DNA from: an uncultured Acidobacteriota bacterium
GTDB taxonomy: Bacteria; Acidobacteriota; Terriglobia; Terriglobales; Acidobacteriaceae
Direction: 5' to 3'
Length of the DNA stretch: 64,000 bases
Assembly: GCA_903851035.1 (NCBI GenBank)
Contig: CAINND010000114.1
Location: 21,392-85,391, forward strand
The notes below the pieces were generated by a model. That model did no database searches, was not told where the DNA came from, and saw only the letters and a program-made list of their open reading frames with translations. Shown here one piece after another: positions 17,223-25,342 of this stretch (position 1 is the stretch's first letter; each line of letters begins with the position of its first letter). The translations under genes and the position numbers were made by a program.

Positions 17223-18098
17223 CTACCGGCCAACAACCTTCAGCTTTTCACCATCCAGCAAACGGCGATACTGTGCCCTTGCGTGCACCGCCCATGGGCC
17301 CTGGCAATCCAGCTTGAGATAGGCGCGCCAGTGGTGCATCGCCTGCCGCGGCTGCCGGGCCCGTTCGTAGGCCAGCGCCAGGTTATAGTGTGCGTCGGCG
17401 TAGGTGGGCGCCAGGTGCAGAGCGCTCTTGTAGGCCGCTATCGCCTCTTCCAGGCGCTGTGTCTCGTCCAGCACGTTGCCCAGGTCAAAGTAGGCCAGCG
17501 CGTAGCGTGGATCGCTCTCTATGGCCCGGCGATAGTGTGTCTCCGCCAGTTCGTAGTCGCTCTGGTTGTAGTAAAGCGTGCCCAGGTTGATGTGCGCCGG
17601 CGCGTAGTTGTCGTCCTGCTTCAGCACCTTCTTGTAACAGGCAATGGCCTCATCGGCCGTCTCGGGATCTTCTTCCAGGGCCACGCCGCGGGCAAACAGC
17701 GCGGCAACCGTCTGCGGAGCCGGCATCGGGCGGAATCCCTTGTCCGTCTCCAACACCTTGCCGCTGTCGTCAAAGTCCATCACGAACTGGCCGTCAATCG
17801 GGTCCAGCGCGCGCCCCTCGGTGCGGAAGGCCACCCGCGAGCCAATGGAGAACGAGCCTGCTTCCAGCAATGGGTTCTCCATCCCGGCCACGCGCTCCTG
17901 CATAGCGTGGAGCGACGCCAGGATGGTCGCGCTCTTCACGCGCTTGGCGCGCAGGTCGCGCACCTTCTTTACCTGTAGGAGGTCGAAAAAGGAGAAGCTG
18001 TCGCCGACGGCTATCAGTCCCGCGCGCTGCCAGCCGCTCAACTGCCGGGCCGTGATGCGCAGGATCCTCAGTACATCCGTTCGTTGAAAGTCAGTCAC
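17223..18098 (-). CDS. MerR-like helix-turn-helix protein with C-terminal TPR repeats
   Basis: A 291-residue soluble protein. Residues 5-60 resemble a MerR-type winged helix: a helix-turn-helix (RILRITARQLSGWQRAGL) and then FSFFDLLQVKKVRDL, the FxxxDL region of MerR proteins. A linker region of about 80 residues follows. Then come at least four tetratricopeptide repeats (for example APAHINLGTLYYNQSDYELA, LAYFDLGNVLDETQRLEEA, ADAHYNLALAYERARQPRQA). I infer a DNA-binding or scaffold protein that uses the TPR face to contact a partner. It is not a standard effector-sensing MerR protein, and no target gene is evident nearby. Confidence 0.8.
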   Translation of the reverse strand: MTDFQRTDVLRILRITARQLSGWQRAGLIAVGDSFSFFDLLQVKKVRDLRAKRVKSATILASLHAMQERVAGMENPLLEAGSFSIGSRVAFRTEGRALDPIDGQFVMDFDDSGKVLETDKGFRPMPAPQTVAALFARGVALEEDPETADEAIACYKKVLKQDDNYAPAHINLGTLYYNQSDYELAETHYRRAIESDPRYALAYFDLGNVLDETQRLEEAIAAYKSALHLAPTYADAHYNLALAYERARQPRQAMHHWRAYLKLDCQGPWAVHARAQYRRLLDGEKLKVVGR

Positions 18099-18242
18099 GG
18101 TTTGTGCCGGGCTCCAATTTCTCGGCCATTATCGCCAGCACGCGACGGTGAAAGCAAGCGGAAACTCCACACTCCCCTGCTTAAGCTCATGCAAATATGC
18201 ACTTTGCACAACTGGCTAGGCACTTTCACCACCCACCGACTC

Positions 18243-18272
18243 TTTACACTCGCCTTGCCCACCCTTTACTAT
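18243..18272 (+). promoter_or_regulatory. promoter of tRNA-Thr
   Basis: TTTACA (18243-18248), an 18-bp spacer and TACTAT (18267-18272). The expected start is about seven bases before the tRNA. Confidence 0.5.
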
Positions 18273-18285
18273 GGATTCAGGTCAT

Positions 18286-18361
18286 GCCGACGTAGCTCAG
18301 TTGGTAGAGCAGCCGATTCGTAATCGGCAGGTCACCAGTTCAAGTCTGGTCGTCGGCTCCA
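18286..18361 (+). tRNA. tRNA-Thr (CGT)
   Basis: The acceptor GCCGACG pairs with CGTCGGC (18351-18357). The anticodon stem GCCGA/TCGGC encloses TTCGTAA with CGT at 18319-18321. The T-arm is CCAGT-TCAAGTC-TGG. CCA is encoded at 18359-18361. Confidence 0.96.
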
Positions 18362-18768
18362 GAAGATTTCCAGCGCGCCTCGTCCATCGGACGGGGCGTT
18401 TCGCTTTTGCCTTCATCACCGCCAACAATTCTCTCTGCCTTCGCATTTCGCTCACGCATCGAAGATCACTCAAGCGCATTGTTTCTTGTGCGACTCTCAC
18501 AAAAAACCTCCGCGCAAACGAAAAGGCCGCCCGGCAACTGGGCGACCTTTCCTTCAAGGGAGAATAGTTCCAACGGAGGCTAGACCGTCAAAACTTTCTG
18601 AACAAATACTATGAGCCTTGAAAACCGAGTGTCAAGCGATTTTATAGAATTAAATGTCTTTATTATCAATAACTTAACTTTTAGCCCAAGATTCTCTCTG
18701 TGACATAATTTGTCACTCGACGGCCTCTCCGACCCCTAAATGGTTGCCTGAAATCAGCTTAGGTCCTA
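18362..18768. other. intergenic region without a supported gene
   Basis: This 407-bp gap between tRNA-Thr and the convergent gene at 18769 holds one strong hairpin (listed separately). Around 18610-18720 there is an AT-rich stretch with a small palindrome, GTGACA-TAATT-TGTCAC (18700-18716). I see no coding potential in either strand. Confidence 0.6.
18522..18550. terminator. bidirectional hairpin terminator
   Basis: AAAGGCCGCCC and GGGCGACCTTT form a stem with a short loop and have A/T ends on both sides. It could end both the tRNA-Thr transcript and the opposing gene. Confidence 0.6.
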
Positions 18769-19908
18769 TCAGTGACGATCCAGGTCGAGCCGAATCATCT
18801 TGCCATCGTCCGCGATTTCGCCCTTCTTTTTGCCCCACAAACGGGGCATAACCACCCGGCCAAAGCCAAACATCAGTCCCAGGCCCACCGAAATGAGGAA
18901 GAGAACGAAGGCCAGCGTCAGTCCGGCGACCACCAATCCGCCGATGTTGTCGCGCTTGGCCTGCCCCGTGTCCTGGTTCCAGGTAACGCTGGCATCGTAG
19001 TTAATGGAGGCGAGAACGCGCTCGGCATCACGCCTTGAGATCTGTCCGCGCACCAGTGCCACGATCGGTCCCGTGCGCTTTACCACCATGGTCGCGCCCG
19101 TTGCGGGCTGCAACTGCTGGTAGGCCGCCAGCCGCTCAATGGCGATGATGTGCGTGGGGTATTCGGTCAGCAGAATCTCTGCCGAAGCTGGGCCGTCTCC
19201 GTTCAACCGCGCCCACAGCAGGCGGGGATTCTTCTCAAAGTTGATGAGCCCGGCCGGTATATCAAGATTCAGCGCCGCATAGGCCGCCGCGCCGATGACA
19301 AAGTGCGCCGACTCCGGTACCAGTTGCTTGCGTGGCAGCCGTCCGGGCAGCGTGGGCAGCTCCGATGCAGGCCCCGCGGCCTTGGGCAGCATGCCGGCCA
19401 GCTCGCGCATCTGCGCGCCGCTCATCGCCGTCAGCTGTGTAAACTGCGCGTCCACCAGCAGGTTGCCCTGCAGGAACATCACTCGCTCATTCAGCGAGGC
19501 CGCCAGTTGCCCGATGTCTTCCTTCTGCATGCGCGGCTGCCGATAGTAGGTGAATGCCGCATAGGCCCCTTCGGCGTCGGCAAAGCGCGCCGCGCGCAAG
19601 GTCAGGGTGCGCTGTCCGTCCTTAGGATTCGCAGAGTTTGTGTCGATGACTTTGTAGGTGGCAATCTCGAAGTCGGCAAAGCGGTCTTCCGCCAGCACCG
19701 CTGCGCTGGTGGCGTCAAGCTGGCGCGGATCGCTGCCCTTCTGCGCCGTGCCCGTCTGCTCCCACCCGGCAAAGGCCGCGGGCAGAATCGACGCCTGCGC
19801 CGCCGGCTTCTCCGTAGCGGCTTTGGGCTGCGCGGCAAAGGCCGGAATGCAGAGTGCGGCCAGCGCCAGCACACAACCCGCATTGCGTAGAAAAGCTCTC
19901 ATCATCAC
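18769..19908 (-). CDS. secreted/membrane-anchored hypothetical protein
   Basis: A 379-residue protein with a signal peptide (LALAALCIPAFAAQP, cleavage after about residue 26). A large extracytoplasmic domain follows, and one C-terminal membrane helix near residues 325-350 ends in a basic cytoplasmic tail (RLWGKKKGEI). The middle resembles proteins of unknown function I associate with Acidobacteriota (start GWEQTGTAQ; ATYKVID); this family memory is unchecked. No catalytic motif is visible. It stands alone. Confidence 0.75.
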   Translation of the reverse strand: MMMRAFLRNAGCVLALAALCIPAFAAQPKAATEKPAAQASILPAAFAGWEQTGTAQKGSDPRQLDATSAAVLAEDRFADFEIATYKVIDTNSANPKDGQRTLTLRAARFADAEGAYAAFTYYRQPRMQKEDIGQLAASLNERVMFLQGNLLVDAQFTQLTAMSGAQMRELAGMLPKAAGPASELPTLPGRLPRKQLVPESAHFVIGAAAYAALNLDIPAGLINFEKNPRLLWARLNGDGPASAEILLTEYPTHIIAIERLAAYQQLQPATGATMVVKRTGPIVALVRGQISRRDAERVLASINYDASVTWNQDTGQAKRDNIGGLVVAGLTLAFVLFLISVGLGLMFGFGRVVMPRLWGKKKGEIADDGKMIRLDLDRH

Positions 19909-20075
19909 ACCATCACCCTGTATCTATTAGACCACGCCGGGCGCGCTAAGGTTCCCGGCCCGGCCCCGGCGCGATGCCGCATGGTATTCTTAATACATAC
20001 AGTGCGTCCCGCCCCCTTTTTTTGCAGGCAGTCCAGCACAATCCAGACACAAAGGTTTCGGACAAAAGACCCAAG

Positions 20076-21704
20076 ATGATTTCTGTTTCCAACGTTTCCA
20101 TGCGCTACGGCGCCAAAGTTCTGTTCGAGGATGTCTCCACGGCCTTTACGCCGGGGCGCCGCTACGGCCTCACTGGCCCGAATGGCGCGGGCAAGTCCAC
20201 CTTCATGAAGCTGCTGACCGGCGAATTGGAGGCGCAGAAGGGCACCGTTGTGCGTCCGCGCAAGTTCGGCGTGCTCAGCCAGGATCAGTTTGCCTTTGAC
20301 GCCTATCGCGTCATCGACACGGTCATCATGGGCAACCGCCGCCTGTGGAATGCCATGGAAGAGCGCGAGAAGCTCTACTCCAAGGCCGAACTGACCGACG
20401 CGGACGGCATGCGCCTGGGCGAGCTGGAAGGCGTGGTGGGCGAAGAGGACGGCTACAGCGCGGAAAGCGACGCCGCCATGCTGCTCGATGGCCTCGATCT
20501 GCCTGAGTCCAAGCACGACCTGAAGATGGCCGAGTTACAGGGTGGCGAGAAGGTTCGCGTGTTGCTGGCGCAGGCGCTTTTCGGCCATCCCGGCGCACTG
20601 CTGCTGGATGAGCCTACCAACCACCTCGATCTCGACTCCATCCACTGGCTGCAGGATTTCCTCGTTCACTACGACGGCGTGCTCATCGTCATCTCGCACG
20701 ATCGCCACTTCCTCAACAGCGTCTGCACCCACATCGCGGACATCGATTACGAGACCATCATCACCTACACCGGCACCTACGACGACATGGTGCTGGCCAA
20801 GACCCAGGTGCGCTCGCAGATTGAATCGCAGAACGCGCAGCGCGAGAAGAAGATCTCGCAGCTCAACGACTTCATCGCGCGCTTTTCGGCCGGCACGCGC
20901 TCCAGCCAGGTGCAGTCCCGCCGCAAGGAAGTGGAGCGCCTGCAACTGACCGAACTGGCCAGGTCCAACATCCAGCGCCCCTACATCAAGTTCGACCAGA
21001 AGCGCCCCAGCGGCAAGCATATTCTGGAGATTGAAAAGCTCAGCAAGAATTACGACGGCGCCGAGGTGGTCCGCCACTTCACCAGCAGCATCACCCGTGG
21101 AGAAAAGATCGGGCTGATGGGCCGCAACGGCGCCGGTAAAACCACGCTGCTCCAGGCCCTGCTGGCCAACTCGCCCACCACTCCCATGAAGGAGCTGCGC
21201 GAGACCAGCGGTTACGAAGGCGACTTCGTCAGCTCGGGCCAGGTCATCTGGGGTCACGAGGCTTCGGTCGGATACTTCGCGCAGGATCACCGCTCCCTGA
21301 TTACGCATGGCATGACGGCCTTTGAGTGGCTGCACCTGTGGGATCCGGGCGCGGCCGACGAGGAAATCCGCGGCCTGCTGGGCATGATGATGTTTGCCCG
21401 CGACGAGGGCAACAAGAAGACCAACGTGCTCAGCGGCGGAGAGACCGCGCGCCTGCTCTTCTGCAAGCTGATGCTGCAAAAGCCCAACGTGCTGGTGCTG
21501 GACGAGCCGACGAACCATCTCGACCTCGAGTCCATCAACGCGTTGAACATTGCCCTTCAGCGTTATCCCGGCACGGTGCTGCTGGCCACGCATGATCACG
21601 ATTTGATTGACGAGGTCGCCACGCGCATCTGGCACTTCGGCAAGGATCACCACATCATCGACTTCAAGGGAACCTACGAGGAATACCAGGCAGTGCACGC
21701 CTAG
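20076..21704 (+). CDS. ABC-F family ATPase (YbiT-like)
   Basis: A 542-residue soluble protein with two ATP-binding cassettes and no membrane domain. The first has GPNGAGKST and LQGGEKVRVLLAQALF; the second has GRNGAGKTT and LSGGETARLLF. Each ends in a Walker B with LDEPTNHLDL. An inter-domain linker rich in charged residues (about 245-300) matches the P-site tRNA interaction motif region of ABC-F translation factors. Such proteins act at the ribosome E site to relieve stalled translation or antibiotic action. The start at MISVSNVSMRYGAK (20076) is chosen because the first cassette begins there; the upstream extension is non-conserved. The first signature is LQGG rather than LSGG. Confidence 0.92.
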   Translation: MISVSNVSMRYGAKVLFEDVSTAFTPGRRYGLTGPNGAGKSTFMKLLTGELEAQKGTVVRPRKFGVLSQDQFAFDAYRVIDTVIMGNRRLWNAMEEREKLYSKAELTDADGMRLGELEGVVGEEDGYSAESDAAMLLDGLDLPESKHDLKMAELQGGEKVRVLLAQALFGHPGALLLDEPTNHLDLDSIHWLQDFLVHYDGVLIVISHDRHFLNSVCTHIADIDYETIITYTGTYDDMVLAKTQVRSQIESQNAQREKKISQLNDFIARFSAGTRSSQVQSRRKEVERLQLTELARSNIQRPYIKFDQKRPSGKHILEIEKLSKNYDGAEVVRHFTSSITRGEKIGLMGRNGAGKTTLLQALLANSPTTPMKELRETSGYEGDFVSSGQVIWGHEASVGYFAQDHRSLITHGMTAFEWLHLWDPGAADEEIRGLLGMMMFARDEGNKKTNVLSGGETARLLFCKLMLQKPNVLVLDEPTNHLDLESINALNIALQRYPGTVLLATHDHDLIDEVATRIWHFGKDHHIIDFKGTYEEYQAVHA

Positions 21705-21734
21705 AATTTTTCGCAGCGTGTTCGCGATCAACAC

Positions 21735-21762
21735 AAAGGCCCTCCCGCAGGAGGGCCTTTTG
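21735..21762. terminator. bidirectional intrinsic terminator
   Basis: AAAGGCCCTCC and GGAGGGCCTTTT pair around a CGCA loop. It lies between the convergent ABC-F and amidase genes and can serve both. Confidence 0.88.
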
Positions 21763-21779
21763 CTTCGCTCTAAGACTGT

Positions 21780-24161
21780 CTAGTTGCGCCCTTCGCCCGC
21801 ATTGGCGCTCTTGGCGGCCACCTTCACGCCGCTCAGCCCGTTGATGTAACGCGCGATGCCGCGATAGAGGGCCTCGGCAATCTTCTGGCGATACTCGGGC
21901 GTCTGCAGTTTGCGTTCATCCGCCGGGTTGGAGACAAACGAAATCTCCGCCAGGATCGAGGGCATGTTCGCGCCAATCAGCACGATGAACGGAGCCTTCT
22001 TCACGCCGCGATCCTTCATCGTGCGCTCCTTGCCGGCCAGCCCCTGGTACAGCGAGTGCTGCACATCGGTGGCAAACTCGCGCGACTCCTCTACCTTTTC
22101 CTTCAGCGCGATCTTCTTCACCAGGTCGCCCAGCTCGTGCACGCTCTTCTCACTCACCGCGTTTTCGCGCGCCGCTACCTCCAGCGCGTCGGGCGACGGG
22201 TTGAAGTTCAAATAGTAGGTCTCCACGCCGCGCGCCGAAGCATCCTGGCTGCTGTTGGCGTGCACGCTCACGAACAGGTCCGCCTGCTGCTTGTTGGCGA
22301 TGGCCGTGCGCGTCTCCAGCGGGATGAACGTGTCGTCGTCGCGCGTGTAGATTACGTCGGCGCCCATCTTCGTCTGCAACATTCTGCCCAGGCGCAGCGA
22401 TACGTCGAGTACCAGGTCTTTTTCCAGCAATCCGTTCGGACCGATGGTGCCCGTATCGTGGCCGCCGTGGCCGGCGTCAATCACGATGCGTCCTACCTTC
22501 AGCCCCAACGCGCGAATCAGCGAGCGCTGGCCGTCCGCCGTAGGCTGTGCCTGGTGAGCTGTGCTGCGCGGCCTGGCCGATGTGGCCGTCTTGCGCTCGG
22601 GCTCACGCGGAGCCACCACCTGCACCGTGGGTTCGCTCGTCGGCTCGGCCGTCGCCTTTTGCTCAACGCTGTTCAGCCGTCCTACCTCGCTCTTGGTGGA
22701 CTCCTGCGCACCGCGCGCAGCAGGCTTCTCGGCCTCGCGCGGCACCGGCGGCAGTTCTGACACCCGGGTTGCCTGCTTGGGCCCCGGAGCGATCTCCGGC
22801 GAAGCCGTGTTCCCCCCGGCCCGCACCGTGGGCACCTCGTCATGCTTTACGGCGGAAACAGTTGGCATGGTCGTGGATGCTTCCACCGCGGGATTTGTGG
22901 AGCCCGGCGAATCACTCGGCGGTGGCGGTGGTATCAGCGGCGCGGGGAACATCTCGCGCGCCACGCTTGCGGAGGGCTCAATCTTCTGGCTGCCCGGCAC
23001 TGCCTTCTGCACGGTTGTGTTTTTCTGGCTGGCCGCCGCCGGCTCCATCGAAGCCGGACTAGCCTTGTTCTCCTCCGCCTGCTGTGCGCGCGCCACCAGC
23101 GTCTGCGGAGCGTTGCTCTTCCGCCCGTGGATGTCCACGATCAGGCGATACGGGTTGGGCAGCAGGAAGGCCGCGTAGTCGCTGACGTCGTCCACCTCCA
23201 GCACCACCCGCACCATTCCCTTCTGGAACTGCGCGATGCGCACGCGGCGCAGGAAGCCGTCGCTCACCTCAAAGGTCTTGCCCACCAGCGTCGAGGCCAG
23301 CTTGGTGTCGTACAGGTCAAAAAAGATGCGGTCGGGATTGTTGACCCGCCCGGCCTCGTACTTTACTTCCTGCTCAAGATCAATCGCCACGCGGGTGTAG
23401 TCCGGCGTGGACCAGTGGCGGATGCCGGTGACCAGCGGCAGCGCGGCGTGCGCGGTCTCGGCACTGGTTTCCACCGGGTGCGCATCCTGATTCTTCACGT
23501 CTTGAGCTTTTGATTCCTGTGTCCGTGGCTCCGTCTGCTTCACCGCCGCTGGCTTCGGCCTGCGCGCCGCGCGGGTCTGCTGATCCATTTCGACAATGGC
23601 TTCGCGCGCGTCGGCCGCCAGTTGCAGGTGCGGATAGCGGTGGATGACTTCCTGGAAAATCTCGCGCGCCTTGTCGTGCTCTTCCAAATCCTCTTTGTAA
23701 ATCTGACCGATGGTGAACAGCGCATCGAAGCGATACTTGCTTCCCGGATACTCGCGGCGCAGAAATTCATACTGCGCAATGGCCGCGCGCAGCGAGCGTT
23801 CATCGTGGAAGCTGCGGCCCACTTCGGCAAGCAACTCCGCCACGGCCACCACGCTGGCATCGGCCTTGCTGCTTGCGGGGGATGTGTAATAAACGCGGCG
23901 ATAGGCGTCGGTTACGCGCTGATATTCACGGCGGGTGCGCTCGCGCTGCGGCAGGCCGTTCAACTCCTCGCGCATGCGTTCGGCGGTCTCAAACTGGGTG
24001 CGTGCCTGCTGCTTGCGCGCCTGCGGGGGCTGCGGAGCATGTGGCGTGGCCCCCTCGGCTGCCATTACCAACAGCAACATCAGCGCAGCCACCAGCCATC
24101 GCGGAGTAATCCCAGCCCGGATCGTCCTCTGCCGCGGCATCACCATGCGTATGGGCACCAT
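21780..24161 (-). CDS. N-acetylmuramoyl-L-alanine amidase with AMIN and TPR-like regions
   Basis: A 793-residue exported peptidoglycan hydrolase. Domain order: signal/anchor helix (WLVAALMLLLVMAAEG), tetratricopeptide-like repeats of about 140 residues (AIAQYEFLRREYPGSKYRFD), AMIN domain near 240-350 (RIAQFQKGMVRVVLEVDD), and a long low-complexity Pro/Ser/Thr linker. The Amidase_3 catalytic domain comes last (IVIDAGHGGHDTGTIG, DLFVSVHANSS, EISFVSNPADE). The zinc ligands His and Glu of that fold are present. It cleaves the stem peptide from muramic acid, typically at division septa. It begins directly after the TAA of the lytic transglycosylase gene (TAA-ATG), so the two are coupled. The N-terminal TPR region plus AMIN is longer than in E. 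coli AmiC. Confidence 0.93.
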   Translation of the reverse strand: MVPIRMVMPRQRTIRAGITPRWLVAALMLLLVMAAEGATPHAPQPPQARKQQARTQFETAERMREELNGLPQRERTRREYQRVTDAYRRVYYTSPASSKADASVVAVAELLAEVGRSFHDERSLRAAIAQYEFLRREYPGSKYRFDALFTIGQIYKEDLEEHDKAREIFQEVIHRYPHLQLAADAREAIVEMDQQTRAARRPKPAAVKQTEPRTQESKAQDVKNQDAHPVETSAETAHAALPLVTGIRHWSTPDYTRVAIDLEQEVKYEAGRVNNPDRIFFDLYDTKLASTLVGKTFEVSDGFLRRVRIAQFQKGMVRVVLEVDDVSDYAAFLLPNPYRLIVDIHGRKSNAPQTLVARAQQAEENKASPASMEPAAASQKNTTVQKAVPGSQKIEPSASVAREMFPAPLIPPPPPSDSPGSTNPAVEASTTMPTVSAVKHDEVPTVRAGGNTASPEIAPGPKQATRVSELPPVPREAEKPAARGAQESTKSEVGRLNSVEQKATAEPTSEPTVQVVAPREPERKTATSARPRSTAHQAQPTADGQRSLIRALGLKVGRIVIDAGHGGHDTGTIGPNGLLEKDLVLDVSLRLGRMLQTKMGADVIYTRDDDTFIPLETRTAIANKQQADLFVSVHANSSQDASARGVETYYLNFNPSPDALEVAARENAVSEKSVHELGDLVKKIALKEKVEESREFATDVQHSLYQGLAGKERTMKDRGVKKAPFIVLIGANMPSILAEISFVSNPADERKLQTPEYRQKIAEALYRGIARYINGLSGVKVAAKSANAGEGRN

Positions 24162-25037
24162 TTACTCCGTGTTGGTGATGAACAGGTGCCCGCGCTCATC
24201 GCGGTGCACCAGAACAGGCCGTGACAGGTTGCTGAAGCGCGCGTCCAACGGGCCCGTGCCCATCAGATGCGTGATGCGCTTCACGTAATTCTGAGTCTCG
24301 CTGTAGGGAGGGATGCCGCCATTGCGCTCCACCGCGCCCTTGCCCGCGTTGTAGGCCGCCAGCGATAGCGGCACGTTGCCGCCAAAATTGTCCAGCAGGC
24401 CCTTCAGGTGCCGAACTCCGGCCTCCACGTTCTGGCGCGCGTCAAACGGATTATTCACGTCGTACTGATGCGCCGTCGCCGGCATCAGTTGCATCAGGCC
24501 CATGGCCCCCTTGCGGCTCACCGCGTTCGGGTTGTAATTGGATTCCACCTGCACCAGCGAGCGCACCAGGTTGGGATCCACCTTGTGCCGTGCCGCCGCT
24601 TCGTGAATGAAGCGGTCGATATCCTCCGCGCTCACCCTGCGGCCGGCCGCGGCCTCCGCGTAGTTGGGATCGTTTCCCGCCAGTCCGCGTATGGTGGACT
24701 TCCCCTTGCCCAGCCTCGGCTGGCTCTCAATGTAGCTGTTCACCTCGCCGGCCACCGCCTGCGCCGAGCGTAATGCCTCCGCTGAACTGGCCTTCACCGG
24801 CAGCCACTTCTTCTGTGCTTTGTCCCAATAGTAGAGTTGCTGCGCCTTTACCGGGCGCGCAGGCCGTGGCGTCGGAGTGTCGTTGGTCCACACCGTGCGG
24901 CCGTTCTCCACCATGGGCTGGATTGTCTGTCCGGCCAGAGTTGCCGCGGGCAGCAGCAGCGCCATCAGCGCAAGGCACGGCGCGGCCACCCTCGGGTGCC
25001 GTACCGCTCTCCGAAATTCGCTTTGGCCCGCGACCAT
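24162..25037 (-). CDS. lytic transglycosylase (SLT domain, GH23)
   Basis: A 291-residue exported enzyme that cleaves the glycan strand of peptidoglycan. A signal peptide (LALMALLLPAATLAGQ) is followed by a DUF4124-like patch (ENGRTVWTNDTPTP). The SLT domain carries the catalytic glutamate in VESNYNPNAVS, then GAMGLMQLMPATA and AAYNAGKGAVE with PYSETQNYVKRI. All conserved blocks are intact. Transcription likely starts from a good promoter at 25133-25105. The operon mate downstream is an amidase, so both bond types of the wall are handled by one transcript. Confidence 0.94.
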   Translation of the reverse strand: MVAGQSEFRRAVRHPRVAAPCLALMALLLPAATLAGQTIQPMVENGRTVWTNDTPTPRPARPVKAQQLYYWDKAQKKWLPVKASSAEALRSAQAVAGEVNSYIESQPRLGKGKSTIRGLAGNDPNYAEAAAGRRVSAEDIDRFIHEAAARHKVDPNLVRSLVQVESNYNPNAVSRKGAMGLMQLMPATAHQYDVNNPFDARQNVEAGVRHLKGLLDNFGGNVPLSLAAYNAGKGAVERNGGIPPYSETQNYVKRITHLMGTGPLDARFSNLSRPVLVHRDERGHLFITNTE

Positions 25038-25104
25038 ACGCTCTCCCTGCGCCAGGCAACTTCACCCGCCGCTGGCTCGCCACTCCCTTTTGCCAAGTAA
25101 TTGA

Positions 25105-25133
25105 ATTATAGGGCCCGTAGATGGACGCTTCAA
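25105..25133 (-). promoter_or_regulatory. sigma70-type promoter of the transglycosylase/amidase operon
   Basis: On the minus strand TTGAAG (25133-25128) and TATAAT (25110-25105) are separated by exactly 17 bp. This leaves a leader of about 60 nt. The 305-bp gap 25038-25342 holds only this promoter and the alaS terminator. Confidence 0.7.
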
Positions 25134-25291
25134 TCCTCAGACACATGGGGAATCCACTCAGTGAATGGGGTAAAAGCCTACGATAACCCTATAAAAACCT
25201 AAATCAGCGGAACCCAGGTTACGCCAGTGCCCCCCGCCGATGCCCATTCCGCGAGCCCGCAATCGGCCAACCTCGGAATCCGCAATCAATA

Positions 25292-25322
25292 GAAAAGCCG
25301 GAGGGGATTGTCCCTCCGGCCT
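25292..25322 (-). terminator. alaS terminator
   Basis: On the minus strand GCCGGAGGG and CCCTCCGGC pair around a short loop and are followed by TTTTC. It lies 21 bp past the alaS stop. Confidence 0.88.
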
Positions 25323-25342
25323 TCTTACGCACTTCTTAGCCT

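Noticed and set aside
18700..18716. GTGACA-TAATT-TGTCAC palindrome as a CRP-type site
   Set aside because: The spacing does not fit TGTGA-N6-TCACA, and it lies downstream of a gene end rather than at a promoter.
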